Shown here: positions 1-9,316 of the stretch, piece after piece
Layout: each line of letters starts with the position of its first letter
Position numbering within the stretch: the stretch's first letter is position 1
From: UBA4636 sp963650915
Lineage (GTDB): Bacteria; Bacillota; Clostridia; Christensenellales; Borkfalkiaceae
Length of the DNA: 64,000 nt
Assembly: GCA_963650915.1 (NCBI GenBank)
Contig: CAVJMJ010000012.1
Location: 1-64,000 of the forward strand
Reading direction: 5' to 3'
Translations under genes and position numbers: made by a program
Notes under the pieces: generated by a model
The model's input: the letters and a program-made list of their open reading frames with translations, nothing else
Databases searched by the model: none
What the model was told of the DNA's origin: nothing

Positions 1-225
1 CCGTCATGTTGAGCGGAGCCGTAAGGCGTAGTCGAAACATCTAGGTGCGTCAGCATCGCATCTATATAATTTGTATATCCTTGCGCGGCAACGCCGCTAG
101 ATCCTTCGTCACCTCAGGATGACCCTGACGGAAAGGTTTCCGAAAACTGCACAGTGAAAACGCCGAAAACTGCACACTAAAAACGCCGAAAACTGCACAC
201 TAAAAACGCCGAAAACTGCTCAATC
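1..225. repeat. Structured intergenic repeat and 23-bp tandem repeat
   Basis: The first ~135 bases carry two hairpin-forming modules that recur in the window. One is a GTCATGTTGAGCGGAGCC...AAACATCTAGG unit and the other a GATCCTTCG...CTCAGGATGACC unit; relatives lie at 1915-2200, 7275-7395 and 9850-9885. From 142 to about 225 a 23-bp unit (GAAAACTGCACACTAAAAAC plus GCC) is repeated 3.6 times head to tail. The copies abut with no unique spacers, so this is not a CRISPR array. No gene is seen here. Confidence 0.8.
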
Positions 226-228
226 GCG

Positions 229-257
229 TTGACAGGCGTATTTTTTTTTGTTATAAT
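229..257 (+). promoter_or_regulatory. Sigma-A-type promoter for the DUF4143 ATPase gene
   Basis: TTGACA at 229-234 and TATAAT at 252-257 are separated by exactly 17 bp and match the vegetative consensus perfectly. Transcription would start near 264. That leaves a leader of about 230 nt before the ATG at 499, which is purine-rich with short CGACAAAACAAG-type repeats just before the start. Confidence 0.8.
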
Positions 258-498
258 AAAGTCGAAATCAGGCTCTTTTAAGCGGAAAAATCGCTTAAAA
301 AAGCATTCCTAAGCACTAAAAAAACATAAAAAAACGCCGAGTTAACGACAAAAAAAACGTCGTCAAAAGTAAAGCGACGGCAAAAAAACATCGACGCCGA
401 ACAACTTACAAAACAAAACGACAAATAATGCGTTAACGACAAAACAAGCAACGACAAAACAAGCGGTGGCAACACGGCAAGCGGGAGAGCACGAAAAA

Positions 499-1788
499 AT
501 GGCAGTTATAACGAACAAAGAAAATTACAAAAAAAGGATCATCGACAAAGTTATAGACGATTATCTTCAAGTAAGCGGTGCTATTTGCATAGAAGGTCCG
601 AAATGGTGCGGAAAGACTTGGACTTCCGCATACCATTCTAAAAGCGAATTTTTGGTAGGCGATCCTACGGGCAATTTTTCAAACAGACAACTTGCCGAAT
701 TAGATCCTTCGCTCGTACTTCAAGGCGAAGCGCCGAGGATGATAGACGAATGGCAAGAAGTCCCCTCTTTATGGGACGCCGTGCGTGCGGAAGTCGACAA
801 ACGCCACAAAAAGGGTCAAATAATACTTACAGGCTCCTCAACGCCGAAAACGAAGGGCATAATACATAGTGGTTCGGGGCGAATAACCAAACTCCGCATG
901 AACACCATGACCTTATACGAATCGGGCGATTCAAGCGGAAAGGTAAGCCTTTTTGACCTTTGCAACGGCGAAATCTGCAATAATCTGACGGGTGAAGTCA
1001 ACCTTGAAGATTTAGCCTACTATATCGTCCGCGGGGGGTGGCCGGAAAATATTACGGTGCCAAAAGACAAAGCGCATTTAATGCCGAGGTCTTACATGCA
1101 AAACGTTATCGACGAGGACTTAAACAAACTCGACGACGGCATTGAATACAATCGGCGTAAAGTGGAACTTCTGTTAAGATCTCTTGCCCGCAACGAATCT
1201 ACCACCTCGTCCGACTTATCTTTGTTAAGGGACATCACCGAAAAAGACGGCGAAACGGTAAGTCGCAATACCGTTCCAAAATATATAGAATCGTTAAGCC
1301 GACTGTTTTTATTTAGCAATCAAAAGCCCTTTTCGCCCAATTTGCGTTCGTCGCTCAGGGTAAAACAGGCTGAAAAGCACCATTTTTCGGATCCCGCAAT
1401 GGCGTGCGCACTGTTAAACGTTACGCCCGAAAAATTGTTGAACGATTTAAACACTTTCGGCTTTTTGTTTGAAGGTTTGGTCGAAAGGGATCTTTCCGTT
1501 TACACGCAGTCGTTTGGGGCTAAACTGTACCATTACCAAGACTACGACGGCAACGAAATGGACGCCGTAATAGAACTCGAAAACGGCGACTGGTGCGCTT
1601 TTGAAGTAAAACTCGGCGCAAATAAAATTGACGAAGGTGCGGAAAATCTTATCAGAATTTGCAAAAATATAGAAAAAAACGGCGGAAAACCGCCTAAAAT
1701 CAAATGCGTGATTTGCGGACTTTCAAACGCCGCCTACCAAAGAGCCGACGGCGTCTTCGTCGTCCCCCTAACCGCCCTAAAAGATTGA
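499..1788 (+). CDS. AAA-family ATPase with C-terminal DUF4143 domain
   Basis: This 429-aa protein belongs to the large AAA_14/DUF4143 family of predicted ATPases, whose role is mostly unknown. The Walker A motif is GPKWCGKT (residues 33-40) and a Walker B-like IDEW lies near residue 83, followed by the sensor-like LTGSS. The C-terminal half is the DUF4143 region; it ends in a PD-(D/E)XK-like pattern (D...FEVKLG) of the kind found in restriction-like nuclease folds. I chose the ATG at 499 because GGGAGAG lies about 10 nt upstream; an in-frame GTG at 466 is possible. A consensus promoter lies at 229-257. The gene stands alone among repeats. A C-terminal remnant of a second family member is at 52398-52874. 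Function is not known; family assignment is fairly certain. Confidence 0.85.
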   Translation: MAVITNKENYKKRIIDKVIDDYLQVSGAICIEGPKWCGKTWTSAYHSKSEFLVGDPTGNFSNRQLAELDPSLVLQGEAPRMIDEWQEVPSLWDAVRAEVDKRHKKGQIILTGSSTPKTKGIIHSGSGRITKLRMNTMTLYESGDSSGKVSLFDLCNGEICNNLTGEVNLEDLAYYIVRGGWPENITVPKDKAHLMPRSYMQNVIDEDLNKLDDGIEYNRRKVELLLRSLARNESTTSSDLSLLRDITEKDGETVSRNTVPKYIESLSRLFLFSNQKPFSPNLRSSLRVKQAEKHHFSDPAMACALLNVTPEKLLNDLNTFGFLFEGLVERDLSVYTQSFGAKLYHYQDYDGNEMDAVIELENGDWCAFEVKLGANKIDEGAENLIRICKNIEKNGGKPPKIKCVICGLSNAAYQRADGVFVVPLTALKD

Positions 1789-1813
1789 TTTTTTTAGTAT
1801 AAAGGTCAATTTT

Positions 1814-2210
1814 AGGCTCCCTTGTGCAAAGAGAGCTGTCGGCTTCGCCGACTAAAGGAGGTTGGACGGTCTATATAACCGCAATGTTTATATTAACTTT
1901 CCAACCTTATTCCGTCATGTTGAGCGGAGCCGTAAGGCGTAGTCGAAACATCTAGGCGTTAGCCGCATTTATATAATCTTTTCAATTCCATAAGCCGTCC
2001 AACCTCATCCACCACAAGTGGTCCCCCTCCCGCCTCGGTCTTACGACCTTCGGGCTACGGCTACGGACAACACACTGTGTTATCCGCTTAACGCCTATGC
2101 ACCCCTACCGGGTGAAGGCGAATAAGGATTTAGCATATTATATAAAATATGCGCGGCAACGCCGCTGGATCCCTCGACAAGCTCAGGATGACCTGACGGA
2201 AAGGTTTAAT
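1814..2210. repeat. Composite intergenic repeat block
   Basis: This block combines several modules found again at 6990-7395 and 9500-9885. They are a GGCTCCCTTGTGCAAAGAG module with a GTCGGCTTCGCCGAC hairpin, the GTCATGTTGAGCGGAGCC hairpin, a module running from GCCGTCCAACCTCATCCACC to CCCCTACCGGGTGAAGGC and containing ACACACTGTGT, and a GATCC...CTCAGGATGACC hairpin. There is no transposase. Similar sequences are common between genes of gut Firmicutes and are often mis-called as short ORFs (from memory). It is probably a nest of non-autonomous elements. Confidence 0.75.
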
Positions 2211-2229
2211 AACGAACGAAAATATAATT

Positions 2230-2259
2230 AAAGCCGAGGGCGAAATCGCCCTCGGCTTT
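2230..2259 (-). terminator. Strong hairpin downstream of the large lipoprotein gene
   Basis: A perfect 14-bp stem (AAAGCCGAGGGCGA paired with its complement) closes a 2-nt centre. Read on the minus strand it follows the stop of the gene at 2387-6892 and is followed by an AT-rich tract rather than a clean U-run. It is a likely but not perfect rho-independent terminator. Confidence 0.6.
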
Positions 2260-2261
2260 GT

Positions 2262-2353
2262 GTTTGGGTAAACCTAAATTTTGTGTTTAGTTTAACCTAA
2301 ATTTTGCGTTTGGGTTAAACTAAATATTGTGTTTAAGTTAGCCTAAATTTGGA
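2262..2353. repeat. 23-bp tandem repeat, four copies
   Basis: Four diverged head-to-tail copies begin at 2262, 2285, 2308 and 2331. The shared pattern is GTTTRGGTTAACCTAAATTT. The array sits between the hairpin at 2230-2259 and the stop codon of the large lipoprotein gene, so it would lie in that gene's 3' untranslated region. Confidence 0.8.
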
Positions 2354-2386
2354 AGCGGTTAGTTTTGCTAAATATAGTTAAAACTA

Positions 2387-5300
2387 TTATTCGTAAATTA
2401 CCGTTATCGATTTGATGTAAATCGCTTTAGAACTCGTTTGAGTAAATTCAAACTCAACACAGCCGTCAAGTGGTGTATCTAATTCAAATGTGTAATCAGT
2501 TGCGTCTTTTTTGAGGGATGTGGCAGTATTCCCCACTTTTTCGCCTCTTACAGTTACGGTAAAACTTGCATTAATACTACTTGCACCGCTTGTATTTATA
2601 ATGATTTTTTTAACCTTTGTAAAGGCAGCAGATGTTAAAGTTAACGATTTATACGGGTTTTTGCTAGAGCCAAACTGTTGTCCTTTGGCCTCGTCATAAC
2701 CCCAATAGTTGCCGTCGCCTGCGAGCGTCCACTCAACATCACCCAAAGCAACCGTAGTGTTATTTGCGGAAAACACCTTTACTGTAAAAGTATATTTATA
2801 TTCTTTTTCTTTTGTGGTTTCACCGGAAGGCATCGCACTTTCGCAAACGTCGCATTTGCCGTCGTTGTCGGTGTCGGTGTGACCGAGTGCAGGAATGGTT
2901 TCTTGTTTAACTATAACTTCTTCACAAACCGAGCAGTGTTTGCCTTCGGTAAGCCCTGTTTCGGTGCAAGTAGCAGCGACTGCTTTGTCGGTAACTTCGG
3001 TATGAGCAAGTTTTTTGATATCTTCATACTTTTTGCCTGCACATTTAGAGCAGGTGTAAACCTTAACGCCTGCTACTGCGCAAGTAGCGGAGGTTGTTGT
3101 TACGCCTTCGTCAAAGCTATGTCCTTCACAAACAGGCACAAAGTCACAGTGGAAACTTCCGGTGTTTTTTATAAACGATATCTTACTCAAACTAAACGTA
3201 TCGTATGTACTATAAGTACCTAAATAATACTCGGTACCGCTTACGGATATAGTCATTACTTTGTTGTCGGCATTCCATACCCAAGTGTTGGTTGAGTCAA
3301 CGGTGCCCGTTAAATTGACTACATATGCATTACCACTCTTGACGTAACCGAGGTACTTGTCGCCGATTTTTATAGTGTAACCGCCGTCGACCTTCGCTAA
3401 CGTAACGATTGCCGCTTTATCAACATCCTTTGTTGTAGCAAGATAATTACCGGATTTTTCTGCCAAAGCGTAATATCTTACGCTATCAAGTGTGGTGTGA
3501 ACCAAACTGTAAATGTATTGACCTGCTTTGGGTAGCCCGCAAGTTGCGCACAAATAATCGCTTTCGCTTTCGTAAACGTGATCCGTTTTGGCGGTTACGG
3601 TTTGGTCTTCGGTGATTTCTTTAGTGCAAGCCTCGTCACTGAAAAGTTTTTTACAACTACTGCAAGTCCAGTACTCGATATTGCCTTCCGTTAAGCAAGT
3701 TGCGTCTACTTTCTCGGTCTTTGTCGTTTCGGTATGCTTACAAACGTTTGAAGGAACGGTATATTTGAAAGTTACCGTATCCGTTACTTTTCCGCAAGTA
3801 ATGGTTGCGGTTACGTTAACGGTGACTTCGTTTTCGCCCATCGTAACGGTTGCGTTTTGCCCGTCGATTGCGATTGCCGTATTATCGGAAGCCCACGCTA
3901 AACTTACGCCATCAACCGCCGTGGTAGGAAGAGTGAAATTTTCGTTAGCAATTAAACCTTCCACAGCCTTAGCAGCAAGTTCTTCCTTTACCATGGCAAC
4001 TTTATCTGCATCGGTAAGCCCTAAGCCTATGTATTCTACTGAATTAACTGTGACAAAACCGTTGTCGGTGCAAGAAGTGTATTCAAAGACTAACTTATAA
4101 CTGCACCCTGCCGTCGCGTTCGAAATATTGAAAGTCAATACGTAATTCGTTCCGCTTGATGTTTCGCTTGAGGTTACGATACCGACTTCTACGTCGTTTT
4201 TAGTGATTTTTAAAACTATAGGTTTGAGTGTTCCTTTATTATTATTATTATTCACATAGTTAACGACAATTTTGGTAACAACCTTATCTGTAAACGAGGT
4301 TTCAATCGATGCAGTGTCTGCTTTAATTGATTTAGAACCGAGTTTTATGTATGTCCAACCATTATTATTATTGTTAAAATTTGCAATATTAAATACTTGG
4401 TCGTTTTCAGTTTTAGCAGTCCATTGGCTGGTATAACCATTGCATCCCACTTGCTCTTTTGCAGGGAAGGTTAACATAACGATACTTTCTGGAGCGACTG
4501 CGCCGATTTCTTGCGTTTCGACGACGATAACCATGTTGCCCTTAACGGTTAAGGAGTAAGTAGTAACAGCGTCGTCGGAAGCGGTTAAGTCTTCATCGTT
4601 CGCTTTAACGGAAATGACTTCATAGCCGTCTTGGGGCGTTACGGTGAAAGTAACCATTGTGCCGTTTTCGGCGGTTTTTTCGGCTAAAGTTACGGTTGCG
4701 TATTCGCTTGAACCTTCACCGACGGTAATAGTTGACGTACCGACGGTTTGTTTTTCAAAAGTGGGATAATCTTTTTCTTTTTGACCTAATTCTAATGTTC
4801 CGTTATAGTTTTGCAAATAACCGGCAATAACTACGGCATCGTTAGGATAAACGCTTGATACGTCAGCCGTAAAGCTACAAGTATATACTAATAAGTAATC
4901 TGCGTCGGTCAATGCATCAACAAGGTGAATACCTTTAAGATAATCGCCGTATTCGTCTATGCTCTTTACAATACCGGAAACATAAACTTTTTCGGTCATT
5001 TGACCCTTTTCTAACGGTTTTAAAACTTCCAACGCTTGGGCGACGGTGTAAGGATTGCTTAACGAACCTAATTTTTTATCACCGCAAGTTTTGCAAACGC
5101 CGGTTTCACCGTAGTTATGACCCGTTGCTTCGATAGTCTTTGTTTCACGGCTTAATTCGGTGTCGCAAACGGAGCAGTAAACGACTTCATCATAACTACC
5201 GGCGGTCGTGCAAGTTGCTTCCACTTTGTTTTCGACGACTGCTGCGCTATGAGTGTGGGCGGCTTTTGCGATAGACCTTGTTTCGGTATGTTCGGCATTG

Positions 5301-6892
5301 TTTGCACAAACACGGGTCTCAACGCCTTGCTCGGTGCAAGTAGCGGGGGTGGTAACAGTCCACTCGCCGTAACTATGACCGAGGGCGGGAATGCTTTCCG
5401 TTTTCGTGTCTTGACAATTTGAACAGGTGTAAGTTTTTACGCCTGTGGTTTCACAAGTTGCAGGAGTTGTAATTTTGCCGTCGTCCCAACTATGTCCTTT
5501 TGCGGGAACTTCTTCTCGTTCTACTAAAACCGTGTTGCAAACCGAGCAGTGTTTACCTTCGGTAAGACCTTTTTCGGTACAAGTAGCAGCGACAGCTTCG
5601 TCAATAACTTCGGTATGTCCTTTTGCGGAAAGTTCCGTAACGTCGGCTTTCTCTTCACAACGTGTGCAGTGGTGAGATTTACTGCCTACCGTCGTACAGG
5701 TAGGTTCAACGTCTGTCTTCCAATCGGTCGAATAGTCATGACCGAGTGCGTCGATTTTAGTGTAAGTAGTAAAGTCGCAACGGCTACAGGTATCGTAAGC
5801 CTTATGACCGTCTTCGGTGCAAGTTGCGTCCTTCTTATCGTGGTGAATAAGGTCGTGACCGAGTTTATCCGCAGTCTTAACGTTTTCCTTGGTTTGTTCC
5901 GTAAATGCGGAATTTGTAAATGTAGCGACGTACTTGGTAAGTTCGTCTTTCTCGCAAGCTTTGCTTTGCGTTACGGTAGCGGTAGCGTTTACCGTTTCGG
6001 TTTCTGTATGATTCTTGTCGTTTTTACATACTCTTAATGCCGTGCAAGTCTTGTTGTCCTCTGCCCAAGTGTAAGTAGGTTCGCTCCAAAGGTGACCTGT
6101 TGCGGAGACGGTCTTAGGCGTACTGCTTAATTGGACGTTACAAACGGAGCAGTAAACGACTTCGTCATAACTGCCTGCGGTTTCACAAGTTGCTTCCACT
6201 TTGTTTTCGACGACTGCTTTAGCGGGGGTGTGACCGAGTGCGGAAGCAGGTCTTGTTTCGGTGTGGTCGGCGTTGTATATGCAAACACGGGTTTCTTCGC
6301 CTTGCTCGGTGCAAGTAGGCTTGGTGGTAACCTTCCACTCGCCGTAACTATGGCCGAAAACGGCAACGAAAGTAGTGTCTTTAACAATATATTTATTAGT
6401 GAAGTCGTAAAGTTCGGTTTTGCCCGATTCCTTCCAACCTTCAAAGTTTTTACCGCTTGCGTCGGTGGGGTCGCTTTCGGGCAAAATGACTTCGTTGCCG
6501 ATTGCAACTATTTGCTCCTCAATAAACGCCGTTCCGTCTTCCAATAAGAAATTAACGAAGAATTTGTCGGGCAATCTTTCGTATTTGGCGTGGAAATCTG
6601 CCGATTTTGTCGCCTTGTCCGCGCCGTCGGCTTCAAAATCGTAAAGTTCACCGTTCAAAGTCCAGCCGGCAAATTCGTAGCCGAATTTTTCGGGCATTTC
6701 GGGTACGACGATTTCTTCGCCTTCGTAACGATACTGCGCTCTCGTTACCAATTCGCCGTCTTCACCATAAAACCTGATACGGTATGCAACGGGAATGTCA
6801 CACGCAGTAAATGCAAACGATAATAACATCGTTAATATCGCCGTGACGATTGCAAAAATCATCGGGGTAGCAAAACGTTTCGTTTTAGCCAT
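2387..6892 (-). CDS. Large cysteine-rich multidomain surface lipoprotein
   Basis: This 1501-aa protein has a lipoprotein signal peptide with lipobox FTAC (lipidated Cys31), so it should be anchored outside the cytoplasmic membrane. Two InlB/Listeria-Bacteroides-type repeats (FAGW and FEGW motifs) span about residues 36-180. Eleven modules of the form ATCTE.G....C..C....GH then occupy about 183-650, 1150-1200 and 1370-1440. In between are a DUF6359-like OB-fold stretch (about 670-770), beta-rich regions, two NNNNN tracts encoded by AAT microsatellites, and an atrophied bacterial Ig-like segment (LAWASDNTAI) near 1100. There is no LPXTG motif. Module pairs 1-2 and 7-8 are nearly identical, which points to internal duplication. 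It is probably an adhesin or ligand-binding surface protein; no enzymatic domain is recognisable. Confidence 0.8.
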   Translation of the reverse strand: MAKTKRFATPMIFAIVTAILTMLLSFAFTACDIPVAYRIRFYGEDGELVTRAQYRYEGEEIVVPEMPEKFGYEFAGWTLNGELYDFEADGADKATKSADFHAKYERLPDKFFVNFLLEDGTAFIEEQIVAIGNEVILPESDPTDASGKNFEGWKESGKTELYDFTNKYIVKDTTFVAVFGHSYGEWKVTTKPTCTEQGEETRVCIYNADHTETRPASALGHTPAKAVVENKVEATCETAGSYDEVVYCSVCNVQLSSTPKTVSATGHLWSEPTYTWAEDNKTCTALRVCKNDKNHTETETVNATATVTQSKACEKDELTKYVATFTNSAFTEQTKENVKTADKLGHDLIHHDKKDATCTEDGHKAYDTCSRCDFTTYTKIDALGHDYSTDWKTDVEPTCTTVGSKSHHCTRCEEKADVTELSAKGHTEVIDEAVAATCTEKGLTEGKHCSVCNTVLVEREEVPAKGHSWDDGKITTPATCETTGVKTYTCSNCQDTKTESIPALGHSYGEWTVTTPATCTEQGVETRVCANNAEHTETRSIAKAAHTHSAAVVENKVEATCTTAGSYDEVVYCSVCDTELSRETKTIEATGHNYGETGVCKTCGDKKLGSLSNPYTVAQALEVLKPLEKGQMTEKVYVSGIVKSIDEYGDYLKGIHLVDALTDADYLLVYTCSFTADVSSVYPNDAVVIAGYLQNYNGTLELGQKEKDYPTFEKQTVGTSTITVGEGSSEYATVTLAEKTAENGTMVTFTVTPQDGYEVISVKANDEDLTASDDAVTTYSLTVKGNMVIVVETQEIGAVAPESIVMLTFPAKEQVGCNGYTSQWTAKTENDQVFNIANFNNNNNGWTYIKLGSKSIKADTASIETSFTDKVVTKIVVNYVNNNNNKGTLKPIVLKITKNDVEVGIVTSSETSSGTNYVLTFNISNATAGCSYKLVFEYTSCTDNGFVTVNSVEYIGLGLTDADKVAMVKEELAAKAVEGLIANENFTLPTTAVDGVSLAWASDNTAIAIDGQNATVTMGENEVTVNVTATITCGKVTDTVTFKYTVPSNVCKHTETTKTEKVDATCLTEGNIEYWTCSSCKKLFSDEACTKEITEDQTVTAKTDHVYESESDYLCATCGLPKAGQYIYSLVHTTLDSVRYYALAEKSGNYLATTKDVDKAAIVTLAKVDGGYTIKIGDKYLGYVKSGNAYVVNLTGTVDSTNTWVWNADNKVMTISVSGTEYYLGTYSTYDTFSLSKISFIKNTGSFHCDFVPVCEGHSFDEGVTTTSATCAVAGVKVYTCSKCAGKKYEDIKKLAHTEVTDKAVAATCTETGLTEGKHCSVCEEVIVKQETIPALGHTDTDNDGKCDVCESAMPSGETTKEKEYKYTFTVKVFSANNTTVALGDVEWTLAGDGNYWGYDEAKGQQFGSSKNPYKSLTLTSAAFTKVKKIIINTSGASSINASFTVTVRGEKVGNTATSLKKDATDYTFELDTPLDGCVEFEFTQTSSKAIYIKSITVIYE

Positions 6893-6989
6893 GTTTTTTG
6901 TGTCCTCCTACAAAATAAAAATATTACGTATTACGAATTTGTTTTTTGAATTTTCGTAATCGAAACCGAAATTAATAATTTTGAATGGG

Positions 6990-7400
6990 TGTTTTGCCTT
7001 CACCTCGAATGAGGTGCGAGGGCGTTAAGCGGATAACACAGTGTGTTGTCCGTAGCCGTAGCCGTAGCCCGAAGGTCGTAAGACCGAGGCGGAAGGGGGA
7101 CCGCTTTGCGGTGGATGAGGTTGGAGAGTTAATATAAACATTGCAGTTATATAAGCCGTCCAACCTCCTCAGTCGCTACGCGCCAGCTCCCCCTACCAGG
7201 TGAAGCCTTTCATAAGGTGAAGCCTTTCATAAGGTGAAGGCTTTCTGCGGGGTGAAGGCTATCCGCAGGGTCATCCTGAGCCTGTCGAAGGATCTATCGG
7301 CAGTGCCGCGCAAGGATACGCATATTATATAAATGCGGCTGACGCCCGGATGTTTCGACTACGCCTTACGGCTCCTCTCAACATGACGGAAAGGTTCCTT
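6990..7400. repeat. Composite intergenic repeat block, inverted copy
   Basis: This stretch is largely the reverse complement of the block at 1814-2210, with the same ACACAGTGTGT-containing module and the CTCAACATGACGG end. A GGTGAAGCCTTTCATAA unit is repeated at 7199-7235. A minus-strand ORF at 6972-7163 lies wholly in the repeat and is not credible as a gene. The rest of 6893-7665 holds no gene. Confidence 0.75.
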
Positions 7401-7595
7401 ATCCGCCCTCAAAAGTAAAGCCTATTGTAATGAAGGCTTTTCGTAAATCACTCGTTTCCTTATCCGACTTCCTCTAAATACGGCATTTGGCAGTTAAGGT
7501 ATTTTGCGTTTGCGGGCAAACGCAAAGGGGATATCCCCTTTTGTCGGTAGCGGTTTTTGTAAATTTTTATCTTTCGTGCGTGTTAAAAAACGATT

Positions 7596-7630
7596 AAAAG
7601 TGGGGCTATAAGCCCGTTATCGGCATTTTT
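7596..7630 (-). repeat. Dispersed hairpin element, 3' of ASCH gene
   Basis: This copy contains GGGCT-ATA-AGCCC (7603-7615) followed by GTTATCGGC. It lies about 35 nt downstream of the stop codon of the minus-strand gene at 7666-8004. Read in the transcript sense it is GATAACGGGCTTATAGCCCC, the commonest orientation in the window. Confidence 0.75.
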
Positions 7631-7665
7631 TTAAAAATAAAAGCGCGTCAAAAAGGCGCGCAAAT

Positions 7666-8004
7666 TCAGTATAATTTTTTGATTCCTATAGCGACTACGC
7701 CGTAAACGGCTTCGTCATCTTTCGTATAGTAGGTATACATATCCTCCGGACGGCATACGTCCTCCTCAAAATAGCCGAGGGCAGTCTTATCGCATGCGTC
7801 GTAAAGTGCTTTAAAAGTATCGAAACGCTTTATAGAAGTTACTACGGCTTCGATAACGTTTTCGGTGCCGATTTGGGTAAAAAGGATAGTATCACCCTCT
7901 CTTAAAAGACTGCGTTTACGGTCATATAGGCGGACTTCTATCGTTTTAGTTCCGTTTTCGACCGCCTTAAAGGGTTCGCTTTGTAACTTCATATAATGCG
8001 TCAC
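7666..8004 (-). CDS. ASCH domain protein
   Basis: The 112-aa product has the size and pattern of a stand-alone ASCH domain, a PUA-like RNA-binding fold. It shows an early SEPFKAVENGTKTIEVRLYD segment, in which GTKTIEVR is the family hallmark, followed by GDTILF and a closing VVAIGI strand. These proteins are thought to bind RNA or modified bases; some hydrolyse N4-acetylcytidine. The start used is a GTG at 8004 with GGAG eight bases upstream; an ATG four codons later is possible but poorly spaced. The gene stands alone between repeats and the tRNA. Domain call is good; the biological role is not known. Confidence 0.75.
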   Translation of the reverse strand: MTHYMKLQSEPFKAVENGTKTIEVRLYDRKRSLLREGDTILFTQIGTENVIEAVVTSIKRFDTFKALYDACDKTALGYFEEDVCRPEDMYTYYTKDDEAVYGVVAIGIKKLY

Positions 8005-8532
8005 TTGTCCGTCTCCTTTGCCATTTAAACGAGGAAATTATCTAAGACCCCTAAACCTGCGTCCGCCACGTTTTTTTTAAACGCACCGACTTCTGCTTCG
8101 AAAAAGGGGCAAAACCCGCACCGAATAGGCGAGTTTTTTGCTACATTTGTTACTATTATGTATTGTATCATTTTTTAGCCCTAAAAACAACAAAAAATAT
8201 ACCCTTTCATACAATATTTTACATTTATTTTTGAACTGTTTTTTAAGGGCTTCGTTCGTCGTCGCCAATGCTTTAAACAATGTAAAAATTCGCTCTTTTT
8301 CGTTAAAAGCATCCGTGTCTTTTTTTGTTTGTGTTTTCGTAAAATAAACGGCAACGCAATTTTGTTTTTGCAAGGCAAACGAAAAACGACTTTTCCGTTT
8401 GCTATACGGCAAATAACCGCAAAATAGCGATATTTTGGCGTAATATCTAAGGTTAAGCGTTTACGTTTGCTTAAAATCATAAAAATTTACGATTAAAATA
8501 TATGGGCAAGAATATGCGAAAAGAATGTGCGG
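8005..8532. other. Gene-free AT-rich stretch
   Basis: Short ORFs occur on both strands (for example 8077-8412 minus) but have low-complexity compositions, no ribosome binding site and no recognisable family. I see no convincing gene, only A/T-rich DNA between the ASCH gene and the tRNA terminator array. Confidence 0.5.
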
Positions 8533-8667
8533 ACAAGAAAAAACGCCCTGACGGACGTTTTGTTTCTCCACGGAGTGACAAGAAAAAACGCCCTAACGGA
8601 CGTTTTGTTTCTCCACGGAGTGACAAGAAAAAAACGCCCTGACGGACGTTTTGTTCTGGTCGGAGTG
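8533..8667 (-). repeat. Triplicated tRNA 3'-end plus terminator unit (45-bp period)
   Basis: Three head-to-tail 45-bp copies start at 8533, 8578 and 8623. Read on the minus strand, each copy has the end of the tRNA (TTCTTGTCACTCCG) followed by a hairpin, AACGTCCGTCAGGGCGTT, and a run of T. The hairpin and T-run form a rho-independent terminator. Only the copy next to the tRNA belongs to a full gene; the other two are partial duplicates. Transcription of the tRNA therefore meets up to three tandem terminators. Confidence 0.85.
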
Positions 8668-8733
8668 ACAAGAATCGAACTTGCGGCCTCTTGAACCCCA
8701 TTCAAGCGCGCTACCAAACTGCGCCACACCCCG
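8657..8733 (-). tRNA. tRNA-Pro (anticodon GGG)
   Basis: The 77-nt gene folds fully. The acceptor stem is CGGGGTG/CACTCCG with discriminator A and an encoded CCA. The D-arm is GCGC/GCGC, and the anticodon stem is CTTGA/TCAAG with loop ATGGGGT, giving anticodon GGG. The variable loop has 5 nt and the T-arm is GCAAG/CTTGT with the usual TTCGATT loop. It is the only tRNA I found in the window. Its 3' end and terminator are duplicated twice downstream. Confidence 0.95.
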
Positions 8734-8863
8734 ATTGCGGACGAAGAAACTTCGTCCCCTTAAATTGCCTATATATTATAGCAAGTTTTATTGCTTTTGC
8801 ATAACGTTTTTTAGGATTTTTTTAAAAAAACTTAAAAAATATTTGCTCTAAATAGAAAAACAA

Positions 8864-9316
8864 TTATTTTTTGCTCGTTCCTTCGACTTCGACCTTGATT
8901 TTGCAAGGAATCCCCGAAATAAGTTTGATATCGATGTCGTAAACGCCCGTTTTTTTGATAGGTTCGGATAAAACTATCTTCTTTTTGTCGACTTCGTAAC
9001 CGAGTTTTTCTAAAGCAACGGCGATTTCGGCACTCGTTATCGCACCGAAAATTTTACCGTTCGCACCCGCAAAAGCCGTGCATTTGACGGTCTTTCCGTG
9101 AATCTCTTTGGATAATGCGATAAGTCGTTTTTCTTCTTCCTTTTTATGGAAGGCTTCCGCTTCCTTTTTTATGTTAAGGCTGTTGACTTCTACCGACGTA
9201 GCAACCTTCGCCAAATTCTTTTTGAAAAGCATGTTCCTCGCGAAACCGTCGCTGACTTCGCAAATATCGCCCTTTTTGCCCGTGCCTTTTACGTCTTCGA
9301 GTAAAATTACTTTCAT
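8864..9316 (-). CDS. rplI: 50S ribosomal protein L9
   Basis: The 150-aa protein has the standard L9 length and starts with the diagnostic MKVILLEDVKGTGKKGD. It continues with VSDGFARNMLFKKNLA, then the long connecting helix (about residues 45-80) and the C-terminal domain that contacts 23S rRNA. A GGAGG site precedes the ATG on the minus strand. It is the last protein gene before the tRNA on this strand. No rpsF, ssb or rpsR neighbours are present, unlike many Firmicutes. Confidence 0.95.
   Translation of the reverse strand: MKVILLEDVKGTGKKGDICEVSDGFARNMLFKKNLAKVATSVEVNSLNIKKEAEAFHKKEEEKRLIALSKEIHGKTVKCTAFAGANGKIFGAITSAEIAVALEKLGYEVDKKKIVLSEPIKKTGVYDIDIKLISGIPCKIKVEVEGTSKK

Noticed and set aside
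142..225. Short tandem repeats resembling a CRISPR array
   Set aside because: The 23-bp units abut directly with no unique spacers and no cas genes are present.
5549..6547. Long plus-strand ORFs opposite the large lipoprotein gene
   Set aside because: Antisense shadows produced by the repetitive cysteine modules of the real minus-strand gene.
6972..7163. 63-codon minus ORF
   Set aside because: Lies entirely in a composite repeat found at several other places; typical spurious ORF of such repeats.
8077..8412. 111-codon minus ORF upstream of the tRNA array
   Set aside because: Lys/Phe-rich low-complexity translation without ribosome binding site or domain.
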